Assembly (NCBI RefSeq): GCF_003417065.2
Contig: NZ_QVLT01000030.1
Span: forward strand, 1-54,593
From: Hymenobacter lapidiphilus
GTDB lineage: Bacteria; Bacteroidota; Bacteroidia; Cytophagales; Hymenobacteraceae
Length of the DNA stretch: 54,593 nt
Direction: 5' to 3'
A program made the translations under genes and the position numbers. How positions within the stretch are numbered: position 1 is the first letter of the stretch; each line of letters starts with the position of its first letter. Of this stretch, positions 32,862 to 41,454 are shown piece by piece. The notes beneath the pieces were generated by a model. It ran no database searches and was not told where the DNA came from. It saw only the letters and a list, made by a program, of their open reading frames with translations.

Positions 32862-34019
32862 ATGACGAACCCCGCCGCCGCGACTCCTGCCGGGCCGCCG
32901 CCGGCCATTGTGGCCAATCAGCACATCTACTCCGATTATTTCGACGAGCAGTTCGTCGAAACGCTCGACCATAATATTATGCAGCTGCTCGACCGGGTGT
33001 GGTTTCGCTCCGAGCTGGTGGGTTTCGACGACTACCCCCAGCGCAACCGCCCCGACCGGCCCCTGCTGTTTGCCTCCAACCACTCGGGCATGGCTTTTCC
33101 GTGGGATGCCATGGTGGCCCTGGCGCACCTGTGGCGCTACCTGCCCGACCTGCGCGACCTGCCCCGGCCCCTGTCGGCGCCCATGCTCTCGCAATCGATT
33201 TTGATGAATCCGTTTCTGGTGAAAGACTTCTGGAAGCGGGCCGGCTGCGTGGATGCCACGACGCTCAATTTCGAGACGATGATGTACTACAACGACCACA
33301 ACCTGATGCTGTATCCCGAGGGCGTGCCGGGCATCGGCAAGGGGTTCAACAACAAGTACCGGCTCCAACGGCTGGCCACTAGCATTGTGCGTCTGGGCAT
33401 CGAGCACCGCACCGATATCATCCCGTTCTACACCATCAACGGCGAGTACCTCAACCCGCACACCTACAGCTGGGAGTGGGTGAACCGGCTGAGCAAGAAA
33501 ATCGGGATTCCGTTTATTCCGGTGGGGCCGGTGCTGCTGCTGGTGCTGCTGCAGCCCTGGTTTTTCTACATGGCGTTTCCGGCCAAGCTCACCTTTGTGC
33601 TGGGCACCCGCGTGAAGCCCTACGAAATGACCGATAAGGACCCCGCCGACCTCACCCGTGACGATTACCGGGCCATTTCGGAGCAGCTGCGCACGCGCAT
33701 GCAAACCGAGCTGGACGCCGCCGTGGCCAAGTACGGGCAGCAGCCCTACCGCTGGGGCGAGCTGTGGCAGCGCGTTAAAACCAACTGGCGCTACTTCCCG
33801 TTTTTCCTGCCGTGGGCCTGGCCCGCGCTGTACCAGGAGTTTGAGCGCCAGTATATCCGCGCCGGCCGTCGCCACTTCGACCTCGACCTGCGCACGCCCG
33901 GGGCCTACTGGCGCATGCTCTGGCGCAACCCCTTCACGCTGGCCTTCTTCATTCCGTTGCTGGGCTGGATTCCCATCGCCATCCGCGGCTACCGAAACCA
34001 CCGGATTAAGAACAAGTAA
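32862..34019 (+). CDS. lysophospholipid acyltransferase-like protein
   Basis: A 385-residue protein of the PlsC/LPLAT superfamily. The acceptor motif is LFASNHSGMAFPWDAMVALA (NHSG followed by PWD, a spaced form of H-x4-D), and the second motif is LYPEGVPGIGKGF (EG). A hydrophobic segment lies near residue 220 (VGPVLLLVLLQPWFFYMAF) and another near the C-terminus (FTLAFFIPLLGWIPIAI). It should acylate a glycerophospholipid or related acceptor at the inner membrane. It is longer than bacterial PlsC (about 240 residues), and the exact substrate is unclear. Confidence 0.82.
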   Translation: MTNPAAATPAGPPPAIVANQHIYSDYFDEQFVETLDHNIMQLLDRVWFRSELVGFDDYPQRNRPDRPLLFASNHSGMAFPWDAMVALAHLWRYLPDLRDLPRPLSAPMLSQSILMNPFLVKDFWKRAGCVDATTLNFETMMYYNDHNLMLYPEGVPGIGKGFNNKYRLQRLATSIVRLGIEHRTDIIPFYTINGEYLNPHTYSWEWVNRLSKKIGIPFIPVGPVLLLVLLQPWFFYMAFPAKLTFVLGTRVKPYEMTDKDPADLTRDDYRAISEQLRTRMQTELDAAVAKYGQQPYRWGELWQRVKTNWRYFPFFLPWAWPALYQEFERQYIRAGRRHFDLDLRTPGAYWRMLWRNPFTLAFFIPLLGWIPIAIRGYRNHRIKNK

Positions 34020-34153
34020 GAATTGCTTTTGAAGCCCTGAGTTCCCGCCTCAATCCTCCTCACCCGGAAGTAAGAAAGAAGGATAAAAAGGATGCCGTTT
34101 GATGGAGGACGAGAATCCCCAATCCCTAATTCTTAGTTCGTAACTCAAAAAAA

Positions 34154-35107
34154 ATGGCCTCGCCCCAACATGCCATACTCCAACAGTTTCTAGTGGCGGC
34201 CACGGGGCCGCTGGCCGAGCGGCGGCCCCGGCTGCCCGCCATGCGCCTGTTTGCCGAGCTGCTGGCCTTCGGGCAGTTTGCCCCTTGGGATGTATTTGTG
34301 GAAGATGCCGACGTGGAGGGCATCCCGGCCGAGTGGGTGCGCCCGGCCGACGCGGCTACGGGCCGGGTGCTGCTCTACCTGCACGGCGGTGGCTACGTGC
34401 TGGGCTCGCTCAACACCCACCGGGCCCTGGTGGGCCGGCTGGCCCAGAAATGCGGCGTGACGGCGCTGGCCATTAACTACCGCAAAGCCCCCGAGTACCC
34501 GTTTCCGGCCGCCCTCGAAGATTCGCTGACCGCTTATTACTGGCTGCTGAACCAGGGCTACGCGCCCGCCGACATTATGGTGGCCGGCGACTCGGCCGGG
34601 GGCGGGCTGGCCTTGGCGGTGCTGCTGGCCCTGCGCGACGCCGACGAGCCGCTGCCCGCCGCCGCTATCGGCCTTTCGCCCTGGACCGACCTGCAACTGC
34701 CCGTCGGTACGCTGCGCAGCGTGTGCCACCACGAAAGCCTGCTGCTGGAGGCGCTCGAAATCCGAAACTGGGGCCCGCTCTACGCCGCCGAAACATCGCT
34801 AAGCAACCCCCTCATTTCGCCGGCCCGCGCCGAGCTGCACGGGCTGCCGCCGCTGCTGCTGCAGGTGTCCGATGCCGAAGTGCTGAGCGACGATGTGCGC
34901 CGCTTTGCCGAAAAGGCCCGCGCGGCCGGCACGCCCGTAACGCTGCAGATTTTTGATGGGCTGGTGCATTGGTGGCACCTGTTCTGGCGCTTCGTGCCCG
35001 AAGCCGATATAGCCCTCGACCGGGTGGCCGATTTCACGCGGCAAATATGGGCCGAAACAGCCGCCGCTCCGGCTGCCAGCACCGTTCCGGCGCGGCAAGC
35101 AGCCTGA
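34154..35107 (+). CDS. alpha/beta hydrolase (HSL family)
   Basis: A 317-residue hydrolase of the hormone-sensitive lipase group. The oxyanion hole is LYLHGGGYVLGS. The nucleophile is Ser in VAGDSAGGGLALA. The acid is the Asp in QVSDAEVLSDD and the histidine is in FDGLVHWWHLFW. ALAINYRKAPEYPFPAALED is also typical. No signal peptide is seen. It probably cleaves short-chain esters. It lies 134 nt after the acyltransferase on the same strand. Confidence 0.9.
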   Translation: MASPQHAILQQFLVAATGPLAERRPRLPAMRLFAELLAFGQFAPWDVFVEDADVEGIPAEWVRPADAATGRVLLYLHGGGYVLGSLNTHRALVGRLAQKCGVTALAINYRKAPEYPFPAALEDSLTAYYWLLNQGYAPADIMVAGDSAGGGLALAVLLALRDADEPLPAAAIGLSPWTDLQLPVGTLRSVCHHESLLLEALEIRNWGPLYAAETSLSNPLISPARAELHGLPPLLLQVSDAEVLSDDVRRFAEKARAAGTPVTLQIFDGLVHWWHLFWRFVPEADIALDRVADFTRQIWAETAAAPAASTVPARQAA

Positions 35108-35278
35108 AAATGAGCTGTATCGAGAGAAATAATGCAGATTGCAGCTCAACTATATAGCAGCTATTTCGTAGGTTTGTAGAAAATAGTAGGCTTGCATACT
35201 ATTTTCCCGCCTGATGCCCGCCAGACAGTAGTTTTCACTGATTTTCTTCACTTTCCACTCACTCAATCCCAACTTATC

Positions 35279-35788
35279 ATGGAAGATTTGTTCAAGAAGT
35301 TTGTAAACGCCGGTGTGGGCTTCGTTTCGCTGACCAACGACCGGGTGCAGAAGACCATTGATTCGTTGGTGAAGGAAAGCAAGCTCTCGGAGAAGGAAGG
35401 TGCCAAAATCATGGACGACCTTAAGAAAAATACCGATGCCAAGCGCAAAGAGCTGGAAAAGCAGGCCCAGAGCCTGGCTTCCAAAATGCTGAAAACTGTT
35501 GGCGTTGCGCCGAATTCGGAGTTGGAGGAGCTCAAGCGCAGCACCAAAGCCGGCGGAAAGTCGGCTACGGGCAGCACCGCCGCTTCGGGCAGCAAGAAAG
35601 CCGCGCCTTCGAAAGCCGGTAGTGCCGCCAAAGGAGCAGTGGCCAGCGCGACCAGCAAAGCCGCCAGCACCGTGAAGAAGGCCGCCGATAAAACCAGCGC
35701 TGCCGCCGGTAAAACTCAGAAATCGGCCGCCGGCTCGGCCGGAGCGGCCAAGAAAGCCGAGAACAAAGCCGACGACAACAAGTCGTAA
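35279..35788 (+). CDS. phasin-like / granule-associated protein
   Basis: A 169-residue protein. Residues 1-80 form a charged coiled coil like phasins (MEDLFKKFVNAGVGF ... NDRVQKTIDSLVKESKLSEK ... MDDLKKNTDAKRKELEKQAQ). The C-terminal half is an Ala/Lys/Ser-rich tail (SGSKKAAPSKAGSAAKGAVA) like histone-like or PhaF-type tails. Phasins coat polyhydroxyalkanoate granules; here no PHA genes are near, so the role is only suggested. I use the ATG at 35279. A terminator follows at 35815. Confidence 0.72.
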   Translation: MEDLFKKFVNAGVGFVSLTNDRVQKTIDSLVKESKLSEKEGAKIMDDLKKNTDAKRKELEKQAQSLASKMLKTVGVAPNSELEELKRSTKAGGKSATGSTAASGSKKAAPSKAGSAAKGAVASATSKAASTVKKAADKTSAAAGKTQKSAAGSAGAAKKAENKADDNKS

Positions 35789-35814
35789 GCATTTAAGCTT
35801 AGCTGAAGTGACGT

Positions 35815-35850
35815 AAAAACCCCGTCCGTGTTTCGCGGGTGGGGTTTTTT
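35815..35850 (+). terminator. terminator of the phasin-like gene
   Basis: Stem AAAAACCCC (35815-35823) / GGGGTTTTT (35841-35849) with an internal G/C part, ending in T6. It lies 27 nt after the stop. Confidence 0.85.
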
Positions 35851-35855
35851 GTGGG

Positions 35856-35955
35856 ATAGGGGCGGGGCTTGTCCCCGCCCGCCTCCCGTTGATAACACCT
35901 GCTTTTTGTCCAGTAGTCTGGTTCGACGGCGGGCAGGGGCAAGCCTCGCCCCTAC
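35856..35955. repeat. GC-rich inverted repeat, family D copy 1
   Basis: Arms 35856-35883 and 35928-35955 pair with few mismatches. The left arm starts ATAGGGGCGGGGCTTG; the right arm ends AGCCTCGCCCCTAC. Each arm is itself nearly palindromic. A single arm of the same sequence occurs at 49350-49377. Confidence 0.8.
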
Positions 35956-35984
35956 GCTCTACTTTCGCCGTAACTTGCCTCGGT

Positions 35985-37679
35985 ATGTTCAAGAACACTA
36001 TCTCCAATCTTTCGCGCATCCGGCAGGTGGCCGAAGTGCTGATTCGCTACGGCTTTGAGGATGTGGTAACGAGCACGGCCCTGCGGCGGCTGGTGCCCCA
36101 GAGCCGGCGGCGCTCGTGGCTGGAGGGCGAGCAGGCGGTGTTCGAGACAACCCGCTGGGAGCGAATCCGGATGATTATCGAGGAGCTGGGCCCCACCTTC
36201 ATCAAGCTGGCCCAGGCCCTGAGCAACCGCGCCGACTTGCTGCCCCAGCCGCTGATTGACGAGTTTGAGAAGCTGCAAAGCAACGTGCCGCCCTTCCCGG
36301 TGGCCGAAGCCCGCGCCATTATTGAGCGCGAACTGGGCCGGCCGCTGGAGGAGGTGTTCACGGAGTTTGAGGAGGTGCCGCTGGGCTCGGCCAGCATTGG
36401 GCAGGTACACGGCGCCCGGCTGCTGACGGGCGAGAAAGTGGTAGTGAAGGTGCAGCGCCCCGGCGTGCAGGAAAAGGTGCGCACCGACCTGAGCCTACTG
36501 CACGAGCTGGTGCGCCTGACGGCTGGTTTCCTCAAAAAGCAGGGCCTGAGCAACCCCCAGGACATTGTGGACGCCTTCGAGCGGAGTATGACCAAGGAGC
36601 TGGACTACACCTCCGAGGCCCGCAGCATGGAGCAGTTCCGGCTGTTGTATGAAGACTATGCTACCTTCTACATTCCCAAGCCCTACCGCGAGCTGAGCAC
36701 CAGCCACATATTGGTGATTGAGTATGTAAGCGGCTGCAAGATTACCGACAAACCCCAGTTGCTGGAATGGGGGCTAAGCCCCGAAAAGGTGGCCGAAGTG
36801 GGTATGGACGTATATCTGACTCAGATTTTTGAGTTCGGGGCCTTCCACGCCGACCCGCATCCCGGCAACGTGCTGGTGCGCCCCGATGGTACGCTGGTGC
36901 TCATCGATTTTGGCATGGTGGGCCGCCTGACCAAGCAGCAGAAGTACGCCTTCGCGGGCGTATTCATCGGCATGGCCCGGCAGGATGCGCGCAGCATGGC
37001 TCTCAACTTCCGCCGCCTGGCCCTGACTTCGGAAATACCCGATATGCGGGCTTTTGAGGCCGACCTGAGCCAGCTGATCGAGGATTTCGCCTCGCTCGAT
37101 GTGAAGGAGATGAGTATGTCGGATTTGGCCGACTCGCTGCAGGACGTGATTTACCGCTACAAGCTGCAGGTGCCGGGCGCGGTGTTCCTGATTTTGCGGG
37201 CTCTGGTTATTCTGGAGGGCATCGGCAAGGTGCTACACCCGCGCTTCAACACCTTCGAATTCGTGCGGCCCTACGGCGCCAAAATTATTGCCGAGCAGTA
37301 CTCGCGCGAAAACATCCAGAACGAGGCCCTCTATACCGGTACCCAGCTGCTGGCCCTGCTGCAAACGCTGCCCACCGATGTGCGGCAAATCGTGCGCAAA
37401 ATCTCGCGCGGCGACCTGCGGCTGCGCGTGGAACTTAGTGGCTACCAGCTGCTCATGGCCAAAGCCGACGATTTGGTGGGGCGCGGCATTCTGGCGGCCG
37501 TTACGGTGGCCATCATCCTGTTTGCGGGCCTGAGCTTGTTGGGCAACTACTCGGCGGAAATGCCCTATTACCGCGGGCTGCCCGCCATAACCTGGTGGGC
37601 GCTGGCCGGGGCCGCGCTGCTGCTGCTGATTCTATTGCTGCTGGGCACCCGCCGGCCCCGCCGCCGCAAGCCACAGTAG
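35985..37679 (+). CDS. ABC1/AarF/UbiB family atypical kinase
   Basis: A 564-residue UbiB-like protein. It carries the N-terminal family motif as FIKLAQALSNRADLLPQ (K74-L-A-Q77; most members have KxGQ), the VPLGSASIGQVHGARL glycine/alanine loop, the VVVKVQRPGV lysine, the catalytic FHADPHPGNVLV and LIDFGMVGRL. Two C-terminal membrane helices follow (AVTVAIILFAGLSLLG; WWALAGAALLLLILLLLG). These proteins aid isoprenoid quinone synthesis or lipid homeostasis; menC, a menaquinone gene, lies 5 kb upstream. I set the start at 35985, after the family D repeat. TACTTTCG at 35960 may be the -7 box. Confidence 0.9.
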   Translation: MFKNTISNLSRIRQVAEVLIRYGFEDVVTSTALRRLVPQSRRRSWLEGEQAVFETTRWERIRMIIEELGPTFIKLAQALSNRADLLPQPLIDEFEKLQSNVPPFPVAEARAIIERELGRPLEEVFTEFEEVPLGSASIGQVHGARLLTGEKVVVKVQRPGVQEKVRTDLSLLHELVRLTAGFLKKQGLSNPQDIVDAFERSMTKELDYTSEARSMEQFRLLYEDYATFYIPKPYRELSTSHILVIEYVSGCKITDKPQLLEWGLSPEKVAEVGMDVYLTQIFEFGAFHADPHPGNVLVRPDGTLVLIDFGMVGRLTKQQKYAFAGVFIGMARQDARSMALNFRRLALTSEIPDMRAFEADLSQLIEDFASLDVKEMSMSDLADSLQDVIYRYKLQVPGAVFLILRALVILEGIGKVLHPRFNTFEFVRPYGAKIIAEQYSRENIQNEALYTGTQLLALLQTLPTDVRQIVRKISRGDLRLRVELSGYQLLMAKADDLVGRGILAAVTVAIILFAGLSLLGNYSAEMPYYRGLPAITWWALAGAALLLLILLLLGTRRPRRRKPQ

Positions 37680-37696
37680 GCTACAGAGCGCGGGTC

Positions 37697-37960
37697 TTAT
37701 TGTCGGAAAAAGATGTAAGCCGCCCGCAGGCCCCAGATGTGCAGGTTGCTCGGTAAAATTTGCTGATAAACGGCGCTCAGCTGTATCTCCTGCCTGCCTG
37801 CCAGCGGCAGCACCACTCCCGCCGAAGCCCCCACGTGCGGGTTCAGGCCACCGGAGTTACGGTAGCTCGCTTCCGCAACGGTCAGGCCATCCGCCACGGG
37901 CCGCTGCCGGACCCGGCCCGTGGAGCGCAGCCTATGGTTGAGGCCCAACTCAGCGACCAT
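37697..37960 (-). pseudogene. C-terminal fragment of an outer-membrane beta-barrel protein
   Basis: An 87-residue frame that reads like the last strands of a barrel: LNPHVGASAGVVLPLAGRQE, IQLSAVYQQILPSNLHIWGL, RAAYIFFRQ, with alternating hydrophobic residues and an aromatic end. No signal peptide or earlier strands are present. Upstream on this strand lies the remnant of a second, oppositely oriented gene. The N-terminal part was probably lost by deletion. Confidence 0.5.
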
Positions 37961-37976
37961 GAGGTTAGCTTTGTTA

Positions 37977-38438
37977 ACATGCCAGGCATCGAGTACGGCT
38001 GCGCCTCGATAACCCGCGCACGGGCTTCAGGAACCGCTTTTACCGAGGATACTCCATCAAACACCATTTTACCCGGGAAAAAAGCTACTCCAATTCGGGC
38101 ATCTGTAAACCTACGGAACAGCACCGATTCTGCTTTTATCAACGAGCTGTTCGTCATCAATTTCGGGCAGGATTTCTACCTGCGTAACTTCGGTTGGGGC
38201 GGGGATACCTTTTTAACTTCTATGCCAGCTACTACGTGGGCGACTTTATCCTCAATCGTAACGATGAGCAGCAAACAGCTTTATCCCCAACCTCAACCTG
38301 GGTCTGGGCGTGGAGTCGGTCAAAGTCCGTCACGTTCTGCTTGACAACGACGAGGTCAGCTCCTTTATCCTGCTCGAAAAGCGCCGCCGTGACCTGCGGG
38401 GCCTGTTGTACCAAGCCTCGTTCAGCTTCGTGTTTTAG
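37977..38438 (+). pseudogene. decayed outer-membrane protein gene with several frameshifts
   Basis: Three reading frames in order give one recognisable chain: RLRLDNPRTGFRNRFYRGYS, then INELFVINFGQDFYLRNFGW, then LFNFYASYYVGDFILNRNDE, then FIPNLNLGLGVESVKVRHVL and LYQASFSFVF before the stop at 38436. The alternating pattern and terminal phenylalanine fit a beta-barrel outer-membrane protein. At least three frame changes are needed, so this is true decay and not one sequencing error. The start is missing. Confidence 0.55.
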
Positions 38439-38493
38439 TAGCTTGCATAAGGTGCTGGAATCTGTTTAGGGCCGAACGAGTGATAAAGGCCGC

Positions 38494-39017
38494 TCACTCA
38501 ATTTCTTGCAGCAGCTCTTCCTGCTTGGTACGGTCGTAGCCAAAAACACGCAGGCCCAGCACATTGCCCAGAAAGCAACCGAGTCGCAGGGCTTGCGAGT
38601 AGTGTGGAGTTTTGAGTAGTTCGAGGGCCAGCTTCTGGCCGGGTACTGACAAAAGCACTAAATAGCTGCTTTCAGGACTGTATTCCAGCGTTCCACCGTC
38701 GGTATGGTGGCCGCTCAGGCTCGAATATTGACGATCATGATCCGTTCGATGGTAGGCAGCGGATGCCAGCTGTTGAGTGAAACCCCTAATATGTAATTGG
38801 CAAAGCGGTAGCGGTGGCTGGCCGTGTCGATGGTTAGCTCGTACCGCCACCCAGCTTCTACTAAACCTAATGCCAGGGCCAGTAACCCAAAAATGAATTC
38901 GTGGTAGTAGAAGCACAAGATTGCCACCGCAGCCAGCAGCGTGGCTCTCAAATAACTAGTGCCTCTGAGGAGGAGGCGGTGGATGTGTTTATCTGAAGGT
39001 TGGGGCCGTAAGGGCAT
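38494..39017 (-). pseudogene. hypothetical membrane protein, frameshifted
   Basis: Two frames join into a protein of about 174 residues. The first part has two membrane segments (LRATLLAAVAILCFYYHEFI; FGLLALALGLVEAGWRYELT) and ends near IERIMIVNIR. The rest reads SLSGHHTDGGTLEYSPESSY, LVLLSVPGQKLALELLKTPH and VLGLRVFGYDRTKQEELLQE in the next frame. The frame change is at about 38715-38750; one base is missing. I do not recognise the family. Confidence 0.65.
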
Positions 39018-39159
39018 GAGTAGCCGGATGGTTGTCGGAATATTTTTCGAGCGGAAGATAACCTCAAAATAGCCTCTAGCCGTATGACTTTATAGTTGGC
39101 CCGGCTACTATTCCAGTATTGGGTCGATTCGATTTATTCATTGATTATTTCCCCGCTCC

Positions 39160-39366
39160 ATGTCCGATTCCAAGAAGACCACTGACCAGAACGACGATAA
39201 AGTATATTCGACCAAAACCGGTAGCACCGCTACCGAACTGACCGGAGCCACCAAGGTAATGACTACCGCCGCCGACGGCGAAACCGACGCCAGCGCCCCC
39301 ATCAGCGACCAGGTGGACGAAAAAGCCATCCGCCAGGATGCCAAGGACGACCAGAACAAGAAGTAA
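39160..39366 (+). CDS. small acidic hydrophilic protein
   Basis: A 68-residue protein, MSDSKKTTDQNDDKVYSTKT to DDQNKK, very rich in D, K, T and A, with no hydrophobic segment. It is probably disordered. I know no family for it. Support for a real gene comes from an ATG in a clear upstream gap, good codon use and a strong terminator 24 nt after the stop. Confidence 0.6.
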   Translation: MSDSKKTTDQNDDKVYSTKTGSTATELTGATKVMTTAADGETDASAPISDQVDEKAIRQDAKDDQNKK

Positions 39367-39389
39367 GTCCGGCCCCACGGCCCGCTAAA

Positions 39390-39425
39390 GCAAAGCCCCC
39401 GTACGGAACTGTGCGGGGGCTTTGC
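39390..39425 (+). terminator. terminator after the small acidic gene
   Basis: The 15-bp stem GCAAAGCCCCCGTAC (39390-39404) / GTGCGGGGGCTTTGC (39411-39425) has one G-T pair and a 6-nt loop. It lacks a long U tract, and may serve both strands because the mutase gene converges here. Confidence 0.75.
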
Positions 39426-39479
39426 GTTGATAGTAACTGTGCCGTGAAACAGAGTTGAGAGGTACAACTGGCGCGAGCT

Positions 39480-41216
39480 TTATTTCAGGTCCATATCCTC
39501 AATAATGTGCTGGATTTTCTCATCGGCAAGGCGGGTGGCCAGGTCGAAGTCCACGGCCGAGGCCAGGGGCTGCTTCACGCTGAAGTAGAACTTGATTTTG
39601 GGCTCGGTGCCGCTGGGGCGGGCCGAAATCTTGCTGCCGTCCTCCAGAATAAACTGGAGCACGTTGGAGCTTTCGAGGCCGGTTTCGGTTTCGAGGCCAG
39701 TGCGCAGGTCCTTGATTTTGCCGGTTTTGAAGTCGCGCATTTCCACTACCGGCTGGCCGGCCAGCGTGGCGGGCGGGTTGGCCCGCAGCTCGCGCATCAT
39801 CTCCTGGATTTCCTCGGCCCCGCGCTGGCCTTTTTTGGTGATGGAAATCAGATGCTCCTTGTAGAAGCCGTAGCGCAGGTACATGGCCACCATTTCCTCA
39901 TACAGCGTGTGGCCCTGATCTTTGGCTACGGCGGCCATTTCGGCCAGCAGCGCGCAGGCTGAAATAGCGTCTTTGTCGCGCACGAAGTCGCCGAGCATGT
40001 AGCCGTAGCTTTCCTCGCCGCCGCCCACGTAGGTTTCCTGGCCTTCCAGCTCGCGGATGATGCCGGCAATGTACTTGAAGCCCGTTAGCGTGCGGTAGGC
40101 CTTCACGCCCTGGTAGCGGGCAATGTCGCCGAGCACCTCGCTCGTGACAATAGTGTAGACGATGAAGTCCTTATCGGTGGCTTTACCGGCTTGGCGGCGG
40201 GCCGAGAGCACGTAGTGTGTGAGCAGGGCAGCTGTCTGGTTGCCGTTGACGAGCACCCACTCGCCGGCCGGGTTTTTCAGGGCGATGCCCACGCGGTCGG
40301 AGTCGGGGTCGGTGGCCAGCACGATGTCGGCGTCGAGGGCTTTTGCTTCGTCGAGGGCCAGCTGCATGGCCGCCTGCTCCTCGGGGTTGGGCGACTGCAC
40401 GGTGGGGAAGTTGCCGTCGGGCGTAGCCTGGGCGGCCACAATGTGCACGTTATCGAACCCGAGCTGGGCCAGGGCCGGCGGCACCATGGTAATGCCGGTG
40501 CCGTGGATGGGAGTGTACACGATTTTCAGGTCGTGCTGGCGCCGGATGGCGTCGGGGTTGATGCTCAGACCCTTCACCCGGGCCAGATAGGCCGCATCGA
40601 GCTCGGCCCCGATGAGGTGAATGCGGCTTGGCTCGGGCTGGAACTTCACCTCCCGCACCGAGCTGATGGCTTCGACTTCGCGGATGATATTCTGGTCGTG
40701 CGGTGCTACCACCTGCGAGCCGTCGGTCCAGTACACCTTGAAGCCGTTGTACTCCTTGGGGTTGTGCGAGGCCGTAACCACGCAGCCGCTCTGGCAGCCA
40801 AGCTCGCGGATGGCAAACGAAAGTTCGGGCGTGGGCCGCAGGCTCTCAAACAGGAACACCGTAATGCCGTTGGCCGAGAAAATATCGGCCGCGATGCGCG
40901 CAAACTCGGGACTGTTGTGGCGCGAGTCGTGGGCCACCGCCACCCGTATTTCCTGGCTCGGAAACGACTGCAGCAGGTAGTTGCACAGGCCCTGGGTGGC
41001 CATGCCCAGCGTGTAACGGTTCATGCGGTTCGAGCCCGCGCCCATCACACCCCGCAGCCCGCCGGTACCGAATTCCAGGTTGCGGTAAAAGGCGTCGGAC
41101 AGCTGGTCGTCCTGGTTATTGGCCAGCAGCTGCCGAATTTCGGCCTGGGTATCGGCATCATAATCGTCGGTCAGCCAGCCGTTTATTTTGGTTTGCAGGT
41201 CGTCGGAAAGCGGCAT
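39480..41216 (-). CDS. phosphohexomutase (phosphoglucomutase/phosphomannomutase)
   Basis: A 578-residue alpha-D-phosphohexomutase. All four motifs are present: the phosphoserine loop VVTASHNPKEYNGFK, the metal loop LATDPDSDRVGIAL, the sugar-binding GGGEESYGYMLG, and the phosphate-binding loop ISARPSGTEPKIKFY. FGTGGLRGVMGAGSNRMNRY marks the N-terminal domain. It interconverts hexose 1- and 6-phosphates for glycan precursor supply. Length and motif spacing fit the PGM2-like group. An imperfect inverted repeat lies directly upstream. Confidence 0.95.
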   Translation of the reverse strand: MPLSDDLQTKINGWLTDDYDADTQAEIRQLLANNQDDQLSDAFYRNLEFGTGGLRGVMGAGSNRMNRYTLGMATQGLCNYLLQSFPSQEIRVAVAHDSRHNSPEFARIAADIFSANGITVFLFESLRPTPELSFAIRELGCQSGCVVTASHNPKEYNGFKVYWTDGSQVVAPHDQNIIREVEAISSVREVKFQPEPSRIHLIGAELDAAYLARVKGLSINPDAIRRQHDLKIVYTPIHGTGITMVPPALAQLGFDNVHIVAAQATPDGNFPTVQSPNPEEQAAMQLALDEAKALDADIVLATDPDSDRVGIALKNPAGEWVLVNGNQTAALLTHYVLSARRQAGKATDKDFIVYTIVTSEVLGDIARYQGVKAYRTLTGFKYIAGIIRELEGQETYVGGGEESYGYMLGDFVRDKDAISACALLAEMAAVAKDQGHTLYEEMVAMYLRYGFYKEHLISITKKGQRGAEEIQEMMRELRANPPATLAGQPVVEMRDFKTGKIKDLRTGLETETGLESSNVLQFILEDGSKISARPSGTEPKIKFYFSVKQPLASAVDFDLATRLADEKIQHIIEDMDLK

Positions 41217-41217
41217 T

Positions 41218-41454
41218 GGTTTAGTGCTTAGTTGTTGGTGCGTAATGCTTAGGTCAGGCAGCCGGTTTGGTGCTTCGGGCTTGGTTGATAGCGCTTCGGT
41301 CGGTTGGTCGGATTGATACTTAAACGACGAGCGAAGCAGCGACAGGGGTAAAGGGAGTGCCAGGCCGCTAATGTATAGTGCTTAGATTAATGACCGAACA
41401 GCATGTTCAATCATCAACCTAAGCACTACTCACTAACAGCTAAGCACTAAAACT
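41218..41454. repeat. long imperfect inverted repeat between pgm and hppD
   Basis: Arms of about 36 nt near 41218-41254 and 41418-41454. The left arm has TTTAGTGCTTAG and AATGCTTAGG; the right has CCTAAGCACTA and CTAAGCACTAAA, with about six mismatches when paired. A further TAGTGCTTAG lies at 41375. The space between has no gene. The element nearly touches both flanking genes. Confidence 0.7.

Noticed and set aside
37760..38344. A 194-codon plus-strand ORF taken as one gene
   Set aside because: Only a middle part (INELFVINFGQDFYLRNFGW) looks like real protein; it is one frame of a decayed gene.
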